Shown here: one piece after another, positions 49,787 through 59,757 of the stretch
Layout: each line of letters opens with the position of its first letter
Position numbering within the stretch: the first letter of the stretch is position 1
Origin: Gordonia sp. ABSL11-1
GTDB taxonomy: Bacteria; Actinomycetota; Actinomycetes; Mycobacteriales; Mycobacteriaceae
Assembly (NCBI RefSeq): GCF_030315685.1
Contig: NZ_JASXSI010000013.1
Span: 62,001-126,000, forward strand
Direction: 5' to 3'
Length of the DNA stretch: 64,000 nt
The notes under the pieces: model-generated
Seen by the model: only the letters and a program-made list of their open reading frames with translations
The model's database searches: none
Told to the model about the DNA's origin: nothing
Translations under genes and position numbers: made by a program

Positions 49787-49874
49787 GGATCCCGCGCGGC
49801 GTGCATCCTGTGAACTCCCCCAGGGCCGGAAGGCAGCAAGGGTCAACGGGCTCTCTCGGGTGCGCGGGGTCCCC
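49787..49874 (+). ncRNA. ffs: Signal recognition particle RNA (small, 4.5S type)
   Basis: The conserved domain IV (CCCCCAGGGCCGGAAGGCAG, then CAAGGGT) with the GGAA tetraloop is at about 49816-49843. The ends GGATCCCGCGC (49787) and GCGCGGGGTCCC (to 49873) pair to close a single long hairpin. TACACT at 49774-49779 is the -10 box, giving a 5-prime end near 49787. The RNA binds Ffh and targets nascent membrane and secreted proteins. Exact ends are estimates. Confidence 0.92.
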
Positions 49875-49905
49875 TACCACTTGATAACCAGTACCCAGCT
49901 TCTGA

Positions 49906-51228
<1,323 letters not shown>

Positions 51229-51261
51229 CACCGAGCGTGTGACCGTGACAACCGAACGAGC

Positions 51262-52542
51262 GTGAGGAAGGCGCGGCCGGCGCTGGTCGCCGTGGGCTTC
51301 GCGCTTCTCGGCATCCTCGCGATCTGGCTGCAGAACGTCGTCGTCCCGTACAGCACCCCGTTCTGGGGTCTGTTCGACAATCAGCTCGACCTCGACGTCT
51401 ACCGATCAGGTGCGCAGACAGTGCTCGACGGCGGCAGCCTGTACGACGCCAAACTGCTCGGCCAGATGGACTACACCTACGCGCCGATCTCGATCCTGCT
51501 GTTCACCCCGTTCGCGTGGGTGTCGTTCGAGTCGGCGCGCATCATCTGGACCGCGGGTATCTTCCTCGCGCTGTATCTCGTCGTCATGGTGAGCTTCCGG
51601 AGTCTCGGCAGAACGCCGACGTGGCAGTTGCGGATCATCGCCTTGTCACTGGTCGCCGTGTCGTTGCTGCTCGAACCCGTGCGCACCACCATCTGGTACG
51701 GCCAGATCAACGTGTTCCTCTTGCTCGTCATCGTCGCCGATCTCACCCGGCCCGAGGACAGCCGCCTGCGCGGTATCGGTGTGGGCATCGCGGCGGGTAT
51801 CAAACTGACCCCACTGATCTTCGTCCTCTACCTCGCCCTGGTACGGCAGTGGCGGACGCTGACCGGTGTCATCGCATCGTTCGTGGCGACACTGGCGATC
51901 GGCCTGGTGCTGTTGCCGCGCGAGTCATGGTCGTACTGGACGGGCAAGCTGTTCGACTCGGACCGGGTGGGGGCCCCGCAGACACCCGGCAACCAGTCGA
52001 TCCGCGGACTCCTCGCCAATCTCCTGCACTCCGACGACCCGAACGGCTTCGCGTGGCTCGCCCTCGCCCTCGCGGCGCTGGCGCTGGGCATGTACGCGGC
52101 GACGCTGGCCAGCAGACACGGCCAGGAGCTGCTGGCGATCACCCTCGTCGGACTGACCTCCTGCGCGGTGTCGCCGATGTCGTGGGGCCACCACTGGGTC
52201 TGGTTCGTGCCGCTCATGGTGATCGGGGTGCACTGGCTGATGACCCCGAGGATCGGTTGGGTCCGCCACTGCTGGGTCGCCGGTGGACTCGTCGGGCTGA
52301 TCCTCGTCGCGTTCTCGTGGCGGAGTTATCTGGCCTATCCGATCTGGTTCGTGAACAAGACGGTGCCGGACGCCTACCTGACCGGACTGTTCTTCAAGAC
52401 CGGGATCGTCGGGCTGCAGTGGTTCACCTATTACCCGTACAACGTGGTGTTCCTGGCGGCGAGCATCGCGACCATCGCGGTGCTGCGACGACGTGAGCGG
52501 ACGGCGCCCGAGACACTCGATAGGTCCGACCGGCTGCCGTGA
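51262..52542 (+). CDS. GT87 family polyprenyl-phosphate-mannose-dependent mannosyltransferase
   Basis: A 426-residue polytopic membrane glycosyltransferase (GT-C fold, GT87/DUF2029) with about ten hydrophobic segments. The catalytic-loop acidic motif follows the first helix: NQLDLDVYRSGAQTVLDGGS (about 40-59). AAGIKLTPLIFVLYL and NQSIRGLLANLLH are family blocks, and SWGHHWVWFVPLM lies in a late helix. Such enzymes add alpha-1,2-mannose branches to lipomannan/lipoarabinomannan outside the membrane. GTG 51262 lies 33 bp after the aminotransferase stop with only a weak ribosome binding site. A hairpin follows at 52563. Confidence 0.82.
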   Translation: MRKARPALVAVGFALLGILAIWLQNVVVPYSTPFWGLFDNQLDLDVYRSGAQTVLDGGSLYDAKLLGQMDYTYAPISILLFTPFAWVSFESARIIWTAGIFLALYLVVMVSFRSLGRTPTWQLRIIALSLVAVSLLLEPVRTTIWYGQINVFLLLVIVADLTRPEDSRLRGIGVGIAAGIKLTPLIFVLYLALVRQWRTLTGVIASFVATLAIGLVLLPRESWSYWTGKLFDSDRVGAPQTPGNQSIRGLLANLLHSDDPNGFAWLALALAALALGMYAATLASRHGQELLAITLVGLTSCAVSPMSWGHHWVWFVPLMVIGVHWLMTPRIGWVRHCWVAGGLVGLILVAFSWRSYLAYPIWFVNKTVPDAYLTGLFFKTGIVGLQWFTYYPYNVVFLAASIATIAVLRRRERTAPETLDRSDRLP

Positions 52543-52562
52543 CCGGCCGTCCACATGGGGAA

Positions 52563-52580
52563 TGCCCATCCACATGGGCA
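52563..52580 (+). terminator. Short perfect hairpin after GT87 gene
   Basis: TGCCCAT-CCAC-ATGGGCA, 7-bp arms and a 4-nt loop, 20 bp after the stop codon and 110 bp before dnaX. TCCACATGGG also occurs as a direct repeat (52550 and 52570 region). A weak terminator is likely. Confidence 0.4.
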
Positions 52581-52689
52581 ACAACCACCGTGGACGACAG
52601 TCCTCCATGTGATTGCCGTCGCGCGGTGACGATGAACAGGCCTGTGGGGGAGCGGTCCGGCTGTCGGAGATCGCCGGTACTCTCGACGC

Positions 52690-55098
52690 GTGGCTCTGTA
52701 TCGCACCTATCGTCCGGGTACGTTCGCCGACGTCGTCGGCCAAGAGCATGTCACCGACCCGTTGAGTCGCGCGTTGGACTCCGGTCGGATCAATCACGCC
52801 TACCTCTTCTCCGGCCCACGCGGCTGCGGCAAGACGTCGTCGGCGCGCATCCTCGCCCGCTCCCTCAACTGTGTCGAGGGACCCACCTCGACGCCCTGCG
52901 GCGTCTGCTCGTCCTGCACGGCGTTGGCACCGGGCGGTGCCGGCAACCTCGACGTCATCGAGCTCGACGCAGCCAGTCACGGTGGCGTCGACGACACCCG
53001 CGAACTGCGCGACCGGGCGTTCTATGCGCCCTCGGAGTCCCGCTACCGCGTCTTCATCGTCGACGAGGCGCACATGGTCACCAACGCCGGCTTCAACGCG
53101 TTGCTCAAGATCGTGGAGGAGCCGCCGGAACATCTCATCTTCGTGTTCGCGACGACCGAACCCGAGAAGGTGCTGCCGACCATCCGTTCGCGGACGCACC
53201 ACTATCCGTTCCGGCTGCTGGCTCCGCCGGTGATGCGCGGGCTGCTCGAGAAGATCTGTGCCAGCGAGCACGTCACGGTCGCGCCCGACGTCTATCCACT
53301 CGTCATCCGCGCCGGCGGCGGCTCTCCGCGTGACTCGCTCAGCATCCTCGATCAGCTGCTGGCCGGGGCCGGTGAGGAGGGCGTCACCTACGACCGTGCC
53401 CTCGCGTTGCTGGGCGTCACCGACATCGCCCTGATCGACGAGGCCATCGACGCGCTCGCCGAGGCCGACGGTTCGCGCCTGTTCGGCACCGTGGAGAGGG
53501 TCGTCGACGCCGGACACGACCCCCGGCGATTCGCGGTCGACCTGCTCGAGCGTCTGCGGGATCTCATTCTGCTGCAAGCAGTTCCGGATGCCGCCGATCG
53601 AGGACTCGTCGAGGCGCCGGGTGATCAGCTGCAACGGATGCAGGCGCAGATCGAGAAACTCGGTCCCGCATCGCTGACCCGGTTCGCCGAGACCGTCCAT
53701 GCCGCGCTCGGCGAGATGCGGGGCACGACGTCGCCGCGCCTGCTGCTCGAGGTGATGTGTGCCCGTATGTTGCTGCCGGCGGCCTCGATCGAGGACTCCG
53801 CGCTCCTGCAGCGCCTCGAACGCCTCGAGTCCGGTGTCGTGAGGTCGGTGACGTCGACGCGAACAGCCGAAACGACGACCGCCGGTGCGGTCGTCGGCCC
53901 ACGCCCACCGTCGGCGGAACCCGAGGCGCCGCCCAAGTTCGTGCGGCCGTCGCAGCGCAAGGCTGTCGAGGAGGCCACCCGGGCCGCGGAGTCGACACCC
54001 CCATCGCCGGAACCGACCGCGCCGGAACCGACTGCGCCGGAACCGACTGCGCCGGAACCGTCGGCGCCGCAACCGTCGGCGCCGCAACCGACCGCGCCGC
54101 AACCGACCGCGCCGCAATCGACCGTGACTGAACCCACCGCGCCGGAACCGACTGCGGTCCAACCGGTTACGCCGCCGCTTCCCGCGGCTGCGTCCGAACC
54201 CGAGCCGACGCCTTCGCCGGCGTCGCCGACAGAAACGTCTGTGCCCGAGTCGGACACACCGGCGGCGCCTGAGGAGAAGGCCGCGGCGACTGCACCCCCG
54301 GAGCCCGCGGCGCCGAAGAGCGCCCCCGTCGACCGTGCGGGCCGCACACCGACCTCACCGCAGCCACCCGCCCGGGTTTCCGCGCAGCGCGAGCCGGAAC
54401 CGGTCTCCGCCTACGACGACGACATCCCGCTGCCCGACGGCCCGACCGACGATGCGCCCTACGACGATCCGATTGTCTCGTCGGGGCCTGCGCGGGTCGT
54501 CGACGAACCGGAGCCGGAACCGGAGCCTTCAGCGGGTCTGGCGGTGGCCGACGTCGAGGCGCGCTGGCCCGACATCCGTGCGGCGGCCCGCGGGATCACT
54601 CCGGTGCTCGAGGTGATGCTGTCCGGCGCGTCGATCCAGGGCGTGGACGGGCAGACCATCGTGTTCGGTCATTCCACCGAGATGCTCGTCAACCGTCTGG
54701 GCAAGGAGCACGCGGGGAATCTCCGTGCCGCGGTGAACGATGTGTTCGGTCCGGGATTCGATGTGCGGGTCGTCCATGCCACCGGTCCCGCCGTGCAGAC
54801 CGCGCCGCAGCGCGGTCCCGCCGACAAGCAGGCGACCCGTCAGCCGCCGAAGCGCCCGTCGTATTCGCGGCCCAGCCGTGGGCGTGATCAGCCGGGGACG
54901 GCGGCCGCCCCGCCGCCGGAGCCGCCGTCGGAACCCGAGGAACCCGAGCCGCCGCGATCCGACGAGGAACTGACCGACGCCGAGCGGGATGAGATGGTCG
55001 CCGACGCGCAGACCGGCTCACCGGAACGACGACTCGACCCCGATCAGGTCGCGCTGGAACTGCTCAAGGCGGAGCTGGGTGCGCGGCCGCTCGAGTAG
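52690..55098 (+). CDS. dnaX: DNA polymerase III gamma/tau subunit
   Basis: An 802-residue clamp-loader ATPase. Walker A is GPRGCGKTS (42-50), the zinc ligands are Cys61, Cys70, Cys73 and Cys76, and Walker B is FIVDEAHMV near 120. The clamp-loader core ends near residue 380. A Pro/Ala/Glu-rich linker of about 250 residues follows, containing eight-odd copies of a five-residue APEPT/APQPT-type repeat (about 438-480). A second folded domain (about 615-700) is followed by another Pro/Arg tail. It is much longer than the roughly 580 residues I recall for M. tuberculosis DnaX, because of the linkers. GTG 52690 is leaderless (TACTCT at 52678-52683 then 6 nt). No programmed frameshift site was recognised. 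Confidence 0.92.
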   Translation: MALYRTYRPGTFADVVGQEHVTDPLSRALDSGRINHAYLFSGPRGCGKTSSARILARSLNCVEGPTSTPCGVCSSCTALAPGGAGNLDVIELDAASHGGVDDTRELRDRAFYAPSESRYRVFIVDEAHMVTNAGFNALLKIVEEPPEHLIFVFATTEPEKVLPTIRSRTHHYPFRLLAPPVMRGLLEKICASEHVTVAPDVYPLVIRAGGGSPRDSLSILDQLLAGAGEEGVTYDRALALLGVTDIALIDEAIDALAEADGSRLFGTVERVVDAGHDPRRFAVDLLERLRDLILLQAVPDAADRGLVEAPGDQLQRMQAQIEKLGPASLTRFAETVHAALGEMRGTTSPRLLLEVMCARMLLPAASIEDSALLQRLERLESGVVRSVTSTRTAETTTAGAVVGPRPPSAEPEAPPKFVRPSQRKAVEEATRAAESTPPSPEPTAPEPTAPEPTAPEPSAPQPSAPQPTAPQPTAPQSTVTEPTAPEPTAVQPVTPPLPAAASEPEPTPSPASPTETSVPESDTPAAPEEKAAATAPPEPAAPKSAPVDRAGRTPTSPQPPARVSAQREPEPVSAYDDDIPLPDGPTDDAPYDDPIVSSGPARVVDEPEPEPEPSAGLAVADVEARWPDIRAAARGITPVLEVMLSGASIQGVDGQTIVFGHSTEMLVNRLGKEHAGNLRAAVNDVFGPGFDVRVVHATGPAVQTAPQRGPADKQATRQPPKRPSYSRPSRGRDQPGTAAAPPPEPPSEPEEPEPPRSDEELTDAERDEMVADAQTGSPERRLDPDQVALELLKAELGARPLE
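54003..54125 (+). repeat. 15-bp tandem repeat within dnaX
   Basis: About eight copies of a 15-bp unit such as CCGGAACCGACTGCG and CCGCAACCGACCGCG encode the pentapeptide repeats APEPT, APEPS and APQPT in the linker of DnaX. Runs of identical units (for example 54020-54060) suggest slippage; copy number is likely to vary between strains, always in frame. Confidence 0.85.
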
Positions 55099-55110
55099 GC
55101 GTTCGATTCT

Positions 55111-55147
55111 GTAGTACGAACACGCGGGTAACGCGTGTTCGTACTAC
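55111..55147. terminator. Perfect 16-bp hairpin between dnaX and bfaB
   Basis: GTAGTACGAACACGCG (55111-55126) and CGCGTGTTCGTACTAC (55132-55147) are perfectly complementary with a 5-nt loop; CGATT/AATCG outside extends it after a 2-nt mismatch. It lies 12 bp after dnaX and 20 bp from the convergent methyltransferase stop, so it should serve as a bidirectional terminator. Confidence 0.75.
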
Positions 55148-55167
55148 GAAATCGGGTAGTCAGAGAG

Positions 55168-56496
55168 TCAGGCGTCCCACCACGGGCGCAGCGGGAGGTC
55201 GTTGCCGCCCTTGTCGTCGAGCTTGGTGGCCAGGACGTGGTGCAGCTGGATGATATCGCGTTCGAACCCGATGCGGCAGCCGGCCATGTAGAGCCCCCAC
55301 AGCCGGGCAGTGCCCTCACCGACCTCGGTGACCGCCTCGTCCCAGTGCTCCACCAGGTTCCGGTTCCAGTCCCGCAGTGTCATCGCGTAGTGGTCGCGGA
55401 AATTCTCCTCGTGGACGACCTCCATGCCGCCGATGTCCTGCAGCTTGGAGATGATCTTGCCCGATCCGGTGAGCTCGCCGTCGGGGAACACGTACCGGTC
55501 GATGAACGAGCCCGCACGGCTCTTGCTGGAGTTGTCGGGCCGGGTGATGCAGTGGTTCAACAACATTCCGCCGACCCGCAACCGATCACGGATGAACTTG
55601 AAGTAGGCGGGATAGTTGGCGACACCGATGTGCTCGGTGAGGCCGATCGAGGAGACCGCGTCGAAACCGGTCTCGGTGACGTCGCGGTAGTCGCTGTGGC
55701 GGACCTCCGCGAACTCCGTCAGCCCCTCGTCGACGATGGCCTTCTGTGCCCACTCCGCCTGCTCCGCCGACAACGTGGCGCCGATGACATGGACGCCGCG
55801 TCGGGCCGCGTAGCGGACCATTCCGCCCCAGCCGCAACCGATGTCGAGGAGCCGGTCACCGGGCTTGAGTCGGAGCTTGTCGAAGATCAGCCGATACTTG
55901 TTCTCCTGGGCGGTCTCGAGTGAGGCCTCCAGCTCCGGATAGACCGCACACGTGTACGTCATCGACGGCCCGAGAACCCACTCGTAGAAGGTGTTCGAGA
56001 CGTCGTAGTGATAGTGGATGACCTCGGCGTCCCGAGTCCTGCTGTGCCGCAGCCCCTCCGCGAATCGTCGCCAGCGGGGCAGAGCCTCCTGCGGGGGCGG
56101 GGTGATCGGCTTGAAGTGCTCGATGCCGAGCGAGCGCGCGATGTGGGCCAGCGTCAGCGTCGATGGCCGGGTGAAGTTGAGGTCGGCGGCCAGGGCGCGC
56201 AGCGCGCCATAGGGATCCGCCGGATGTGCCCCGACGAGCTCGAGGTCGCTGGCGATGTAGGCGCGTGCCAGGCCGAGGTCGCCGGGGGCGGTCACCAGGT
56301 AGGTGGTGCCGCGGGGCGTCTTGAGGTCGAGTCCGAACTCGGCGTCGGCCGGGCCGGCCGAGCTGCCGTCGTAGGCGGTGATCCGAATGGTGAGATCGCC
56401 GCCCATCAACGATTCGAAGATCTGAGCCAAGGTCATCTTGCCTGCAGGTGGGGTCTCACCGCCGGCATGAAGAGGGCTGTCCTTGAATGTCGTCAT
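55168..56496 (-). CDS. bfaB: Fatty-acyl C10 methyltransferase (BfaB/TmsB, Rv3720-like)
   Basis: A 442-residue CFA-synthase-family SAM methyltransferase. AdoMet motif LLDIGCGWGGMVRYAA is near residues 216-231; HYHYDVSNTFYEWVLGPSMT and GLTEHIGVANYPAYF are family blocks, and DRYVFPDGEL precedes the C-terminal region. Together with the downstream-encoded-in-operon FAD reductase it is the pair known to turn oleoyl chains into 10-methylstearate (tuberculostearate): this enzyme adds a methyl giving a 10-methylene chain. The identification rests on the pairing, as I recall it, of bfaA/bfaB (tmsA/tmsB). Its start overlaps the bfaA stop by 4 bp (ATGA). It differs clearly from the sigK-linked homologue at 14892. 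Confidence 0.82.
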   Translation of the reverse strand: MTTFKDSPLHAGGETPPAGKMTLAQIFESLMGGDLTIRITAYDGSSAGPADAEFGLDLKTPRGTTYLVTAPGDLGLARAYIASDLELVGAHPADPYGALRALAADLNFTRPSTLTLAHIARSLGIEHFKPITPPPQEALPRWRRFAEGLRHSRTRDAEVIHYHYDVSNTFYEWVLGPSMTYTCAVYPELEASLETAQENKYRLIFDKLRLKPGDRLLDIGCGWGGMVRYAARRGVHVIGATLSAEQAEWAQKAIVDEGLTEFAEVRHSDYRDVTETGFDAVSSIGLTEHIGVANYPAYFKFIRDRLRVGGMLLNHCITRPDNSSKSRAGSFIDRYVFPDGELTGSGKIISKLQDIGGMEVVHEENFRDHYAMTLRDWNRNLVEHWDEAVTEVGEGTARLWGLYMAGCRIGFERDIIQLHHVLATKLDDKGGNDLPLRPWWDA

Positions 56497-57932
56497 TGTC
56501 GTTTCACCGCTTTCGCATACAGATCCAGCAGACGGCCCCGCGGGTCGTACCGCTTCTTGAGCAGTCGATAGCTTTCGCCCCCGTAGAGCTCATCGAACTC
56601 GTCCGGGGAATAGAAGGATTCCGAATAGAGCGATTTGTGACCGTCGAGCGCGGCCACCTTGCGTTCGATCAGCTTGTTGGTGTGTCCGGGATCGCCGGGG
56701 GTGACGGGGACCGCGGACCAGAAGCCGACGTTGACGTAGGTCTTCCGTGGCTCCAGCGGATACAGGGGCCACGGCCGGACGCCGTCGGCACCGTCGAGTG
56801 CCGGCTCACGAAGACGCAACGGGCACAACCAGATCGGTTCGATCGGGATGGTGTCGAGGAACCACTGCACGTACTCCGTGGTGTTCTCGAGGGGTACCTC
56901 GATGTCCTGCACGACGCGCTCGGACGGAGGTTCGCCCTTGCGCGCGTTCAGTTTGTCGCCGATGTTGTACCGGTGATCGAGCGCGATGAGCTTCCAGTAG
57001 AAACTGCTGCGCAGGTACTTCTTCGGCCAGAGACGTCGGATGCCTGGATTCTGTGCGCCGAACGCACGTGAGCACCAGAACCAGTCGGTGTCCCAGCGCC
57101 ACAGGTAGTCGTGGATCGTCATGCGATCGCGGGTGATCCCGGAGGCGTGCTGGATCGACCGGTAGTAGATGTCCATCCCCGTGTAGTCGCTGACGCCGGT
57201 TCCCCCGTCGATCCGGCGGCCCCGGCCGGGCTCGTCGGTCTGGCGACCGAGGGTCAGATAGGACTCGTCGGCGGTGAACACCACGCCGTCGAGATAGTCG
57301 ACGCGTTCACCGTCGTACTCGCCGTCGGCGACGATCGTCTCCATCGTCTCCTGCAGATCGGCAATCCGGTCAAAGCGGACGTGGCGCAAGGCAACATACG
57401 GTTCGACGGACTCCAGTTCGATCGTGAGCCGCACCGAGTAGCCGAGGGTCCCGTACGAATTGGGGAAACCGAAGAACAGCTCGGCGTTCTCGTTCGTCGG
57501 TGTCGCGGTGATGATCTCGCCGTCGCCGGTGAGGATGTCGATCTCGAGCACGGACTCGTGCGGCAGGCCGTTGCGGAACGACGTGCTCTCGATGCCGAGC
57601 CCGGTCACCGCGCCACCGAGCGTGATGGTCTTCAACTGCGGCACGACCTTCGGCGCGAGGCCGTACGGCAGAGTCGCGGCGACCAGGTTCTCGTAGGTGC
57701 ACATCCCGGCGACATCGGCGGTCTTCGCGTCCCGGTCCACCGAAATCACCCGGTCGAGGCCTGACACGTCGAGACCGGGATGCGGGTTGTCGGCGCGCTT
57801 GCGAAAGAGATTGGAGGTCTTCTTCGCCAGACGCACCGTTGCACCGGGCGGAATGGCCCGGTAGCTGGAAAGGAGCGTCGCGACACCCTCGTCGAACGCC
57901 TGCGCCCCCATCTCCAACCGCTCCGAGCTCAC
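56493..57932 (-). CDS. bfaA: FAD-binding oxidoreductase for 10-methyl fatty acids (BfaA/TmsA, Rv3719-like)
   Basis: A 479-residue FAD-binding type-4 (glycolate oxidase/VAO-type) protein. The FAD-binding block is VVPQLKTITLGGAVTGLGIE (about residues 96-115) with SFRNGLPHESVLEIDILTGDG following; the C-terminus GGESYRLLKKRYDPRGRLLDLY is typical. In the known pathway it reduces the methylene group made by the partner methyltransferase to a methyl branch, using NADPH. GTG 57932 is leaderless: on the minus strand TAGGCT (57944-57939) ends 6 nt before it. It is the first gene of the two-gene operon and divergent from the SRPBCC gene. Confidence 0.82.
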   Translation of the reverse strand: MSSERLEMGAQAFDEGVATLLSSYRAIPPGATVRLAKKTSNLFRKRADNPHPGLDVSGLDRVISVDRDAKTADVAGMCTYENLVAATLPYGLAPKVVPQLKTITLGGAVTGLGIESTSFRNGLPHESVLEIDILTGDGEIITATPTNENAELFFGFPNSYGTLGYSVRLTIELESVEPYVALRHVRFDRIADLQETMETIVADGEYDGERVDYLDGVVFTADESYLTLGRQTDEPGRGRRIDGGTGVSDYTGMDIYYRSIQHASGITRDRMTIHDYLWRWDTDWFWCSRAFGAQNPGIRRLWPKKYLRSSFYWKLIALDHRYNIGDKLNARKGEPPSERVVQDIEVPLENTTEYVQWFLDTIPIEPIWLCPLRLREPALDGADGVRPWPLYPLEPRKTYVNVGFWSAVPVTPGDPGHTNKLIERKVAALDGHKSLYSESFYSPDEFDELYGGESYRLLKKRYDPRGRLLDLYAKAVKRQ

Positions 57933-57990
57933 TTGGATAGCCTAGGACGAGAGTTTGCCCCCCGCCAATCAGTTCAAAGGAGTACCCACC

Positions 57991-58428
57991 GTGGGTCAGG
58001 TTTCCGCAACGCAGTCCGTCGACATCGCCGCAGCACCGGACGTCGTGGTGGCGGCGTTGGCCGACTACAACGAGGTGCGTCCGGCGATCCTGCCGTCGCA
58101 ATACCGCGACTACGCCGTGATCAGCGGCGGCAACGGCGATGGCACCGTCGTGCACTGGATCCTGCAGGCGACCGAGAAGCGTCAGCGCGACGTCAAGGCG
58201 ACGGTCTCGGTTGTCCCGGACACGGTCACCGAGAAGGACGAGAACTCGTCGATGGTGACGAGCTATGTCGTCGCGAAGGCGGGCTCGGGCAGCCGCGTCA
58301 CCACCACGACCACCTGGACCGGTGCCGGTGGCATCGGCGGGTTCTTCGAGAAGACCTTCGCGCCGAAGGGACTCAACCGCATCCAGGCCGAGCTGCTCGG
58401 CAATCTCAAGAAGCGTCTGGAGAGCTGA
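57991..58428 (+). CDS. SRPBCC family protein (Rv3718c-like)
   Basis: A 145-residue START/Bet v1-like small-ligand-binding protein (starting MGQVSATQSVDIAAAPDVVV). ALADYNEVRPAILPSQYRDY is the conserved front part; the long C-terminal helix (FFEKTFAPKGLNRIQAELLG) would close the hydrophobic cavity. The ligand is unknown; closeness to the 10-methyl fatty acid pair, also seen in mycobacteria, hints at a lipid. GTG 57991 is set by AGGAG 8 nt upstream; a frame opening at 57955 is less likely. Its stop codon region overlaps the likely start of the pseudouridine synthase. Confidence 0.8.
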   Translation: MGQVSATQSVDIAAAPDVVVAALADYNEVRPAILPSQYRDYAVISGGNGDGTVVHWILQATEKRQRDVKATVSVVPDTVTEKDENSSMVTSYVVAKAGSGSRVTTTTTWTGAGGIGGFFEKTFAPKGLNRIQAELLGNLKKRLES

Positions 58429-59402
58429 GCCGCCGACGACGTCGCGGACCCTTCCCGCCACTGCCCGCGCGGGACGGGGTCGACGCCACGCGGGTCATCC
58501 TGCGGTCAGGCCCCGAGCGCACGGTCGGGGAGTGTCTTCTGGCGACGCCCTCGTTGGCCGGTCTCGACTCGGAGGACCTGATCACCCGCGCTGACCGCGG
58601 TGAGATCGTCGACGGCGACGGCCGGTCCGTCGAACTGGGTGCGCCGGCCCGCCTGAACACCTCGGTGTATCTGTACCGCGATCTCCCCGACGAACCCGAA
58701 ATCCCCTTCGACCTGCCGATACTCCACCTCGACGATCACATCGTCGTCGTCGACAAGCCGCATTTCCTTGCCACGATGCCGCGCGGTCGACACGTCACCC
58801 AGACCGCGCTCGTCCGACTGCGCCGCCAACTCGGCACCGACCTCGTGTCCCCGGCGCACCGTCTCGACCGGCTGACCGCCGGCGTGCTGCTGTTCACCCT
58901 GCGTCCCGAGGTCCGGTCGCGCTATCAGGATCTCTTCGCCGAACGTCGTGCGACCAAGGAGTACCGCGCACTCGCACCGGTCCGCGACGACCTCATGGTC
59001 ACCCGGACGGTCGCGGATCGGATCGAGAAGACCGCGGGGGATCTGCGCGCACGCGTCGTCGAGGGTGAGGTGAACGCGATCAGCGACATCACCCTCATCG
59101 ACGGCGTCGCGCCGGGCGGGGGTCTCGGGATCTATGAACTGCGCCCGTTCACCGGGCGCACCCATCAGCTGCGCATGCACATGGCTCACCTCGGCGTCGG
59201 CATCGTCGGCGACCCGCTGTACCCGAACATCCGGCCAGACTTGGCCGAACTGCCGGATCAGGGCGACTTCTCGCAGCCGCTGCGGCTCATCGCGCACTCG
59301 CTGACCTTCGACGACCCGCTGACCGGGGAACGTCGGCACTTCGAGAGCACCCGGTCGGTCGCCGACGATCTGACCCCACCGAATCCGCCCGGTCTACCCT
59401 GA
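58425..59402 (+). CDS. RluA-type pseudouridine synthase, probable CTG start
   Basis: An approximately 325-residue RluA-family enzyme converting uridine to pseudouridine in RNA. The catalytic block is SPAHRLDRLTAGVLLFTLRP (HRLDR contains the essential Asp); ILHLDDHIVVVDKPHFL precedes it and FTGRTHQLRMHMAHLGVGIV follows. The conserved N-terminus (RRRRRGPFPPLPARDGVDAT) begins right at the SRPBCC stop, but no in-frame ATG, GTG or TTG exists until well inside it (TTG at about residue 46). CTG 58425, overlapping the upstream TGA as CTGA, is the most sensible start and implies translational coupling. The target RNA is unknown. Confidence 0.75.
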   Translation: MSRRRRRGPFPPLPARDGVDATRVILRSGPERTVGECLLATPSLAGLDSEDLITRADRGEIVDGDGRSVELGAPARLNTSVYLYRDLPDEPEIPFDLPILHLDDHIVVVDKPHFLATMPRGRHVTQTALVRLRRQLGTDLVSPAHRLDRLTAGVLLFTLRPEVRSRYQDLFAERRATKEYRALAPVRDDLMVTRTVADRIEKTAGDLRARVVEGEVNAISDITLIDGVAPGGGLGIYELRPFTGRTHQLRMHMAHLGVGIVGDPLYPNIRPDLAELPDQGDFSQPLRLIAHSLTFDDPLTGERRHFESTRSVADDLTPPNPPGLP

Positions 59403-59406
59403 GCCC

Positions 59407-59736
59407 ATGGCCATCCAGACGACCTACGAACGCCATCTCGACCTGGGGTGTGAGGCCGTGGTGTTCATCGACGACGAGTCACTGGCATGTTTCCAGATCC
59501 AACGTGACCTGGTCGGCGGCCCACGCGCCGACGAGTACTGCGTGACCACCGGCGCCAGCGCTCCGATCTACGGCGCCATCACCGGGTGGCGCCGCATCGA
59601 CGATCGGTTCGAATTCGCGCTGACCAGGCGCGCAGGCCGACTCTTCGGCGACGACGTGATCTCGTTCGTCGTCACACCGGGTGACGGGGTCACCGTCGAC
59701 GAGCTCGCCGAGCATGTCGACAGGTTGCTGCGCTGA
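59407..59736 (+). CDS. Hypothetical protein, weakly Imm10-like
   Basis: A 109-residue cytoplasmic protein. EYCVTTGASAPIYGAITGWR in the middle and DDRFEFALTRRAGRLFGDDV recall the Imm10 family of predicted immunity proteins, but no toxin gene is adjacent and the match is by eye only. ATG 59407 is leaderless: TACCCT at 59395-59400 then 6 nt, with that box overlapping the stop of the pseudouridine synthase gene. It precedes ybaB by 21 bp. An unrelated housekeeping role is just as possible. Confidence 0.55.
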   Translation: MAIQTTYERHLDLGCEAVVFIDDESLACFQIQRDLVGGPRADEYCVTTGASAPIYGAITGWRRIDDRFEFALTRRAGRLFGDDVISFVVTPGDGVTVDELAEHVDRLLR

Positions 59737-59757
59737 GACGGCTATACAGTTGACGAT

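Noticed and set aside
52690..55098. Programmed frameshift in dnaX producing a short gamma form
   Set aside because: No A/T-rich slippery heptamer with a following stem was seen near the end of the clamp-loader core; the full frame is intact.
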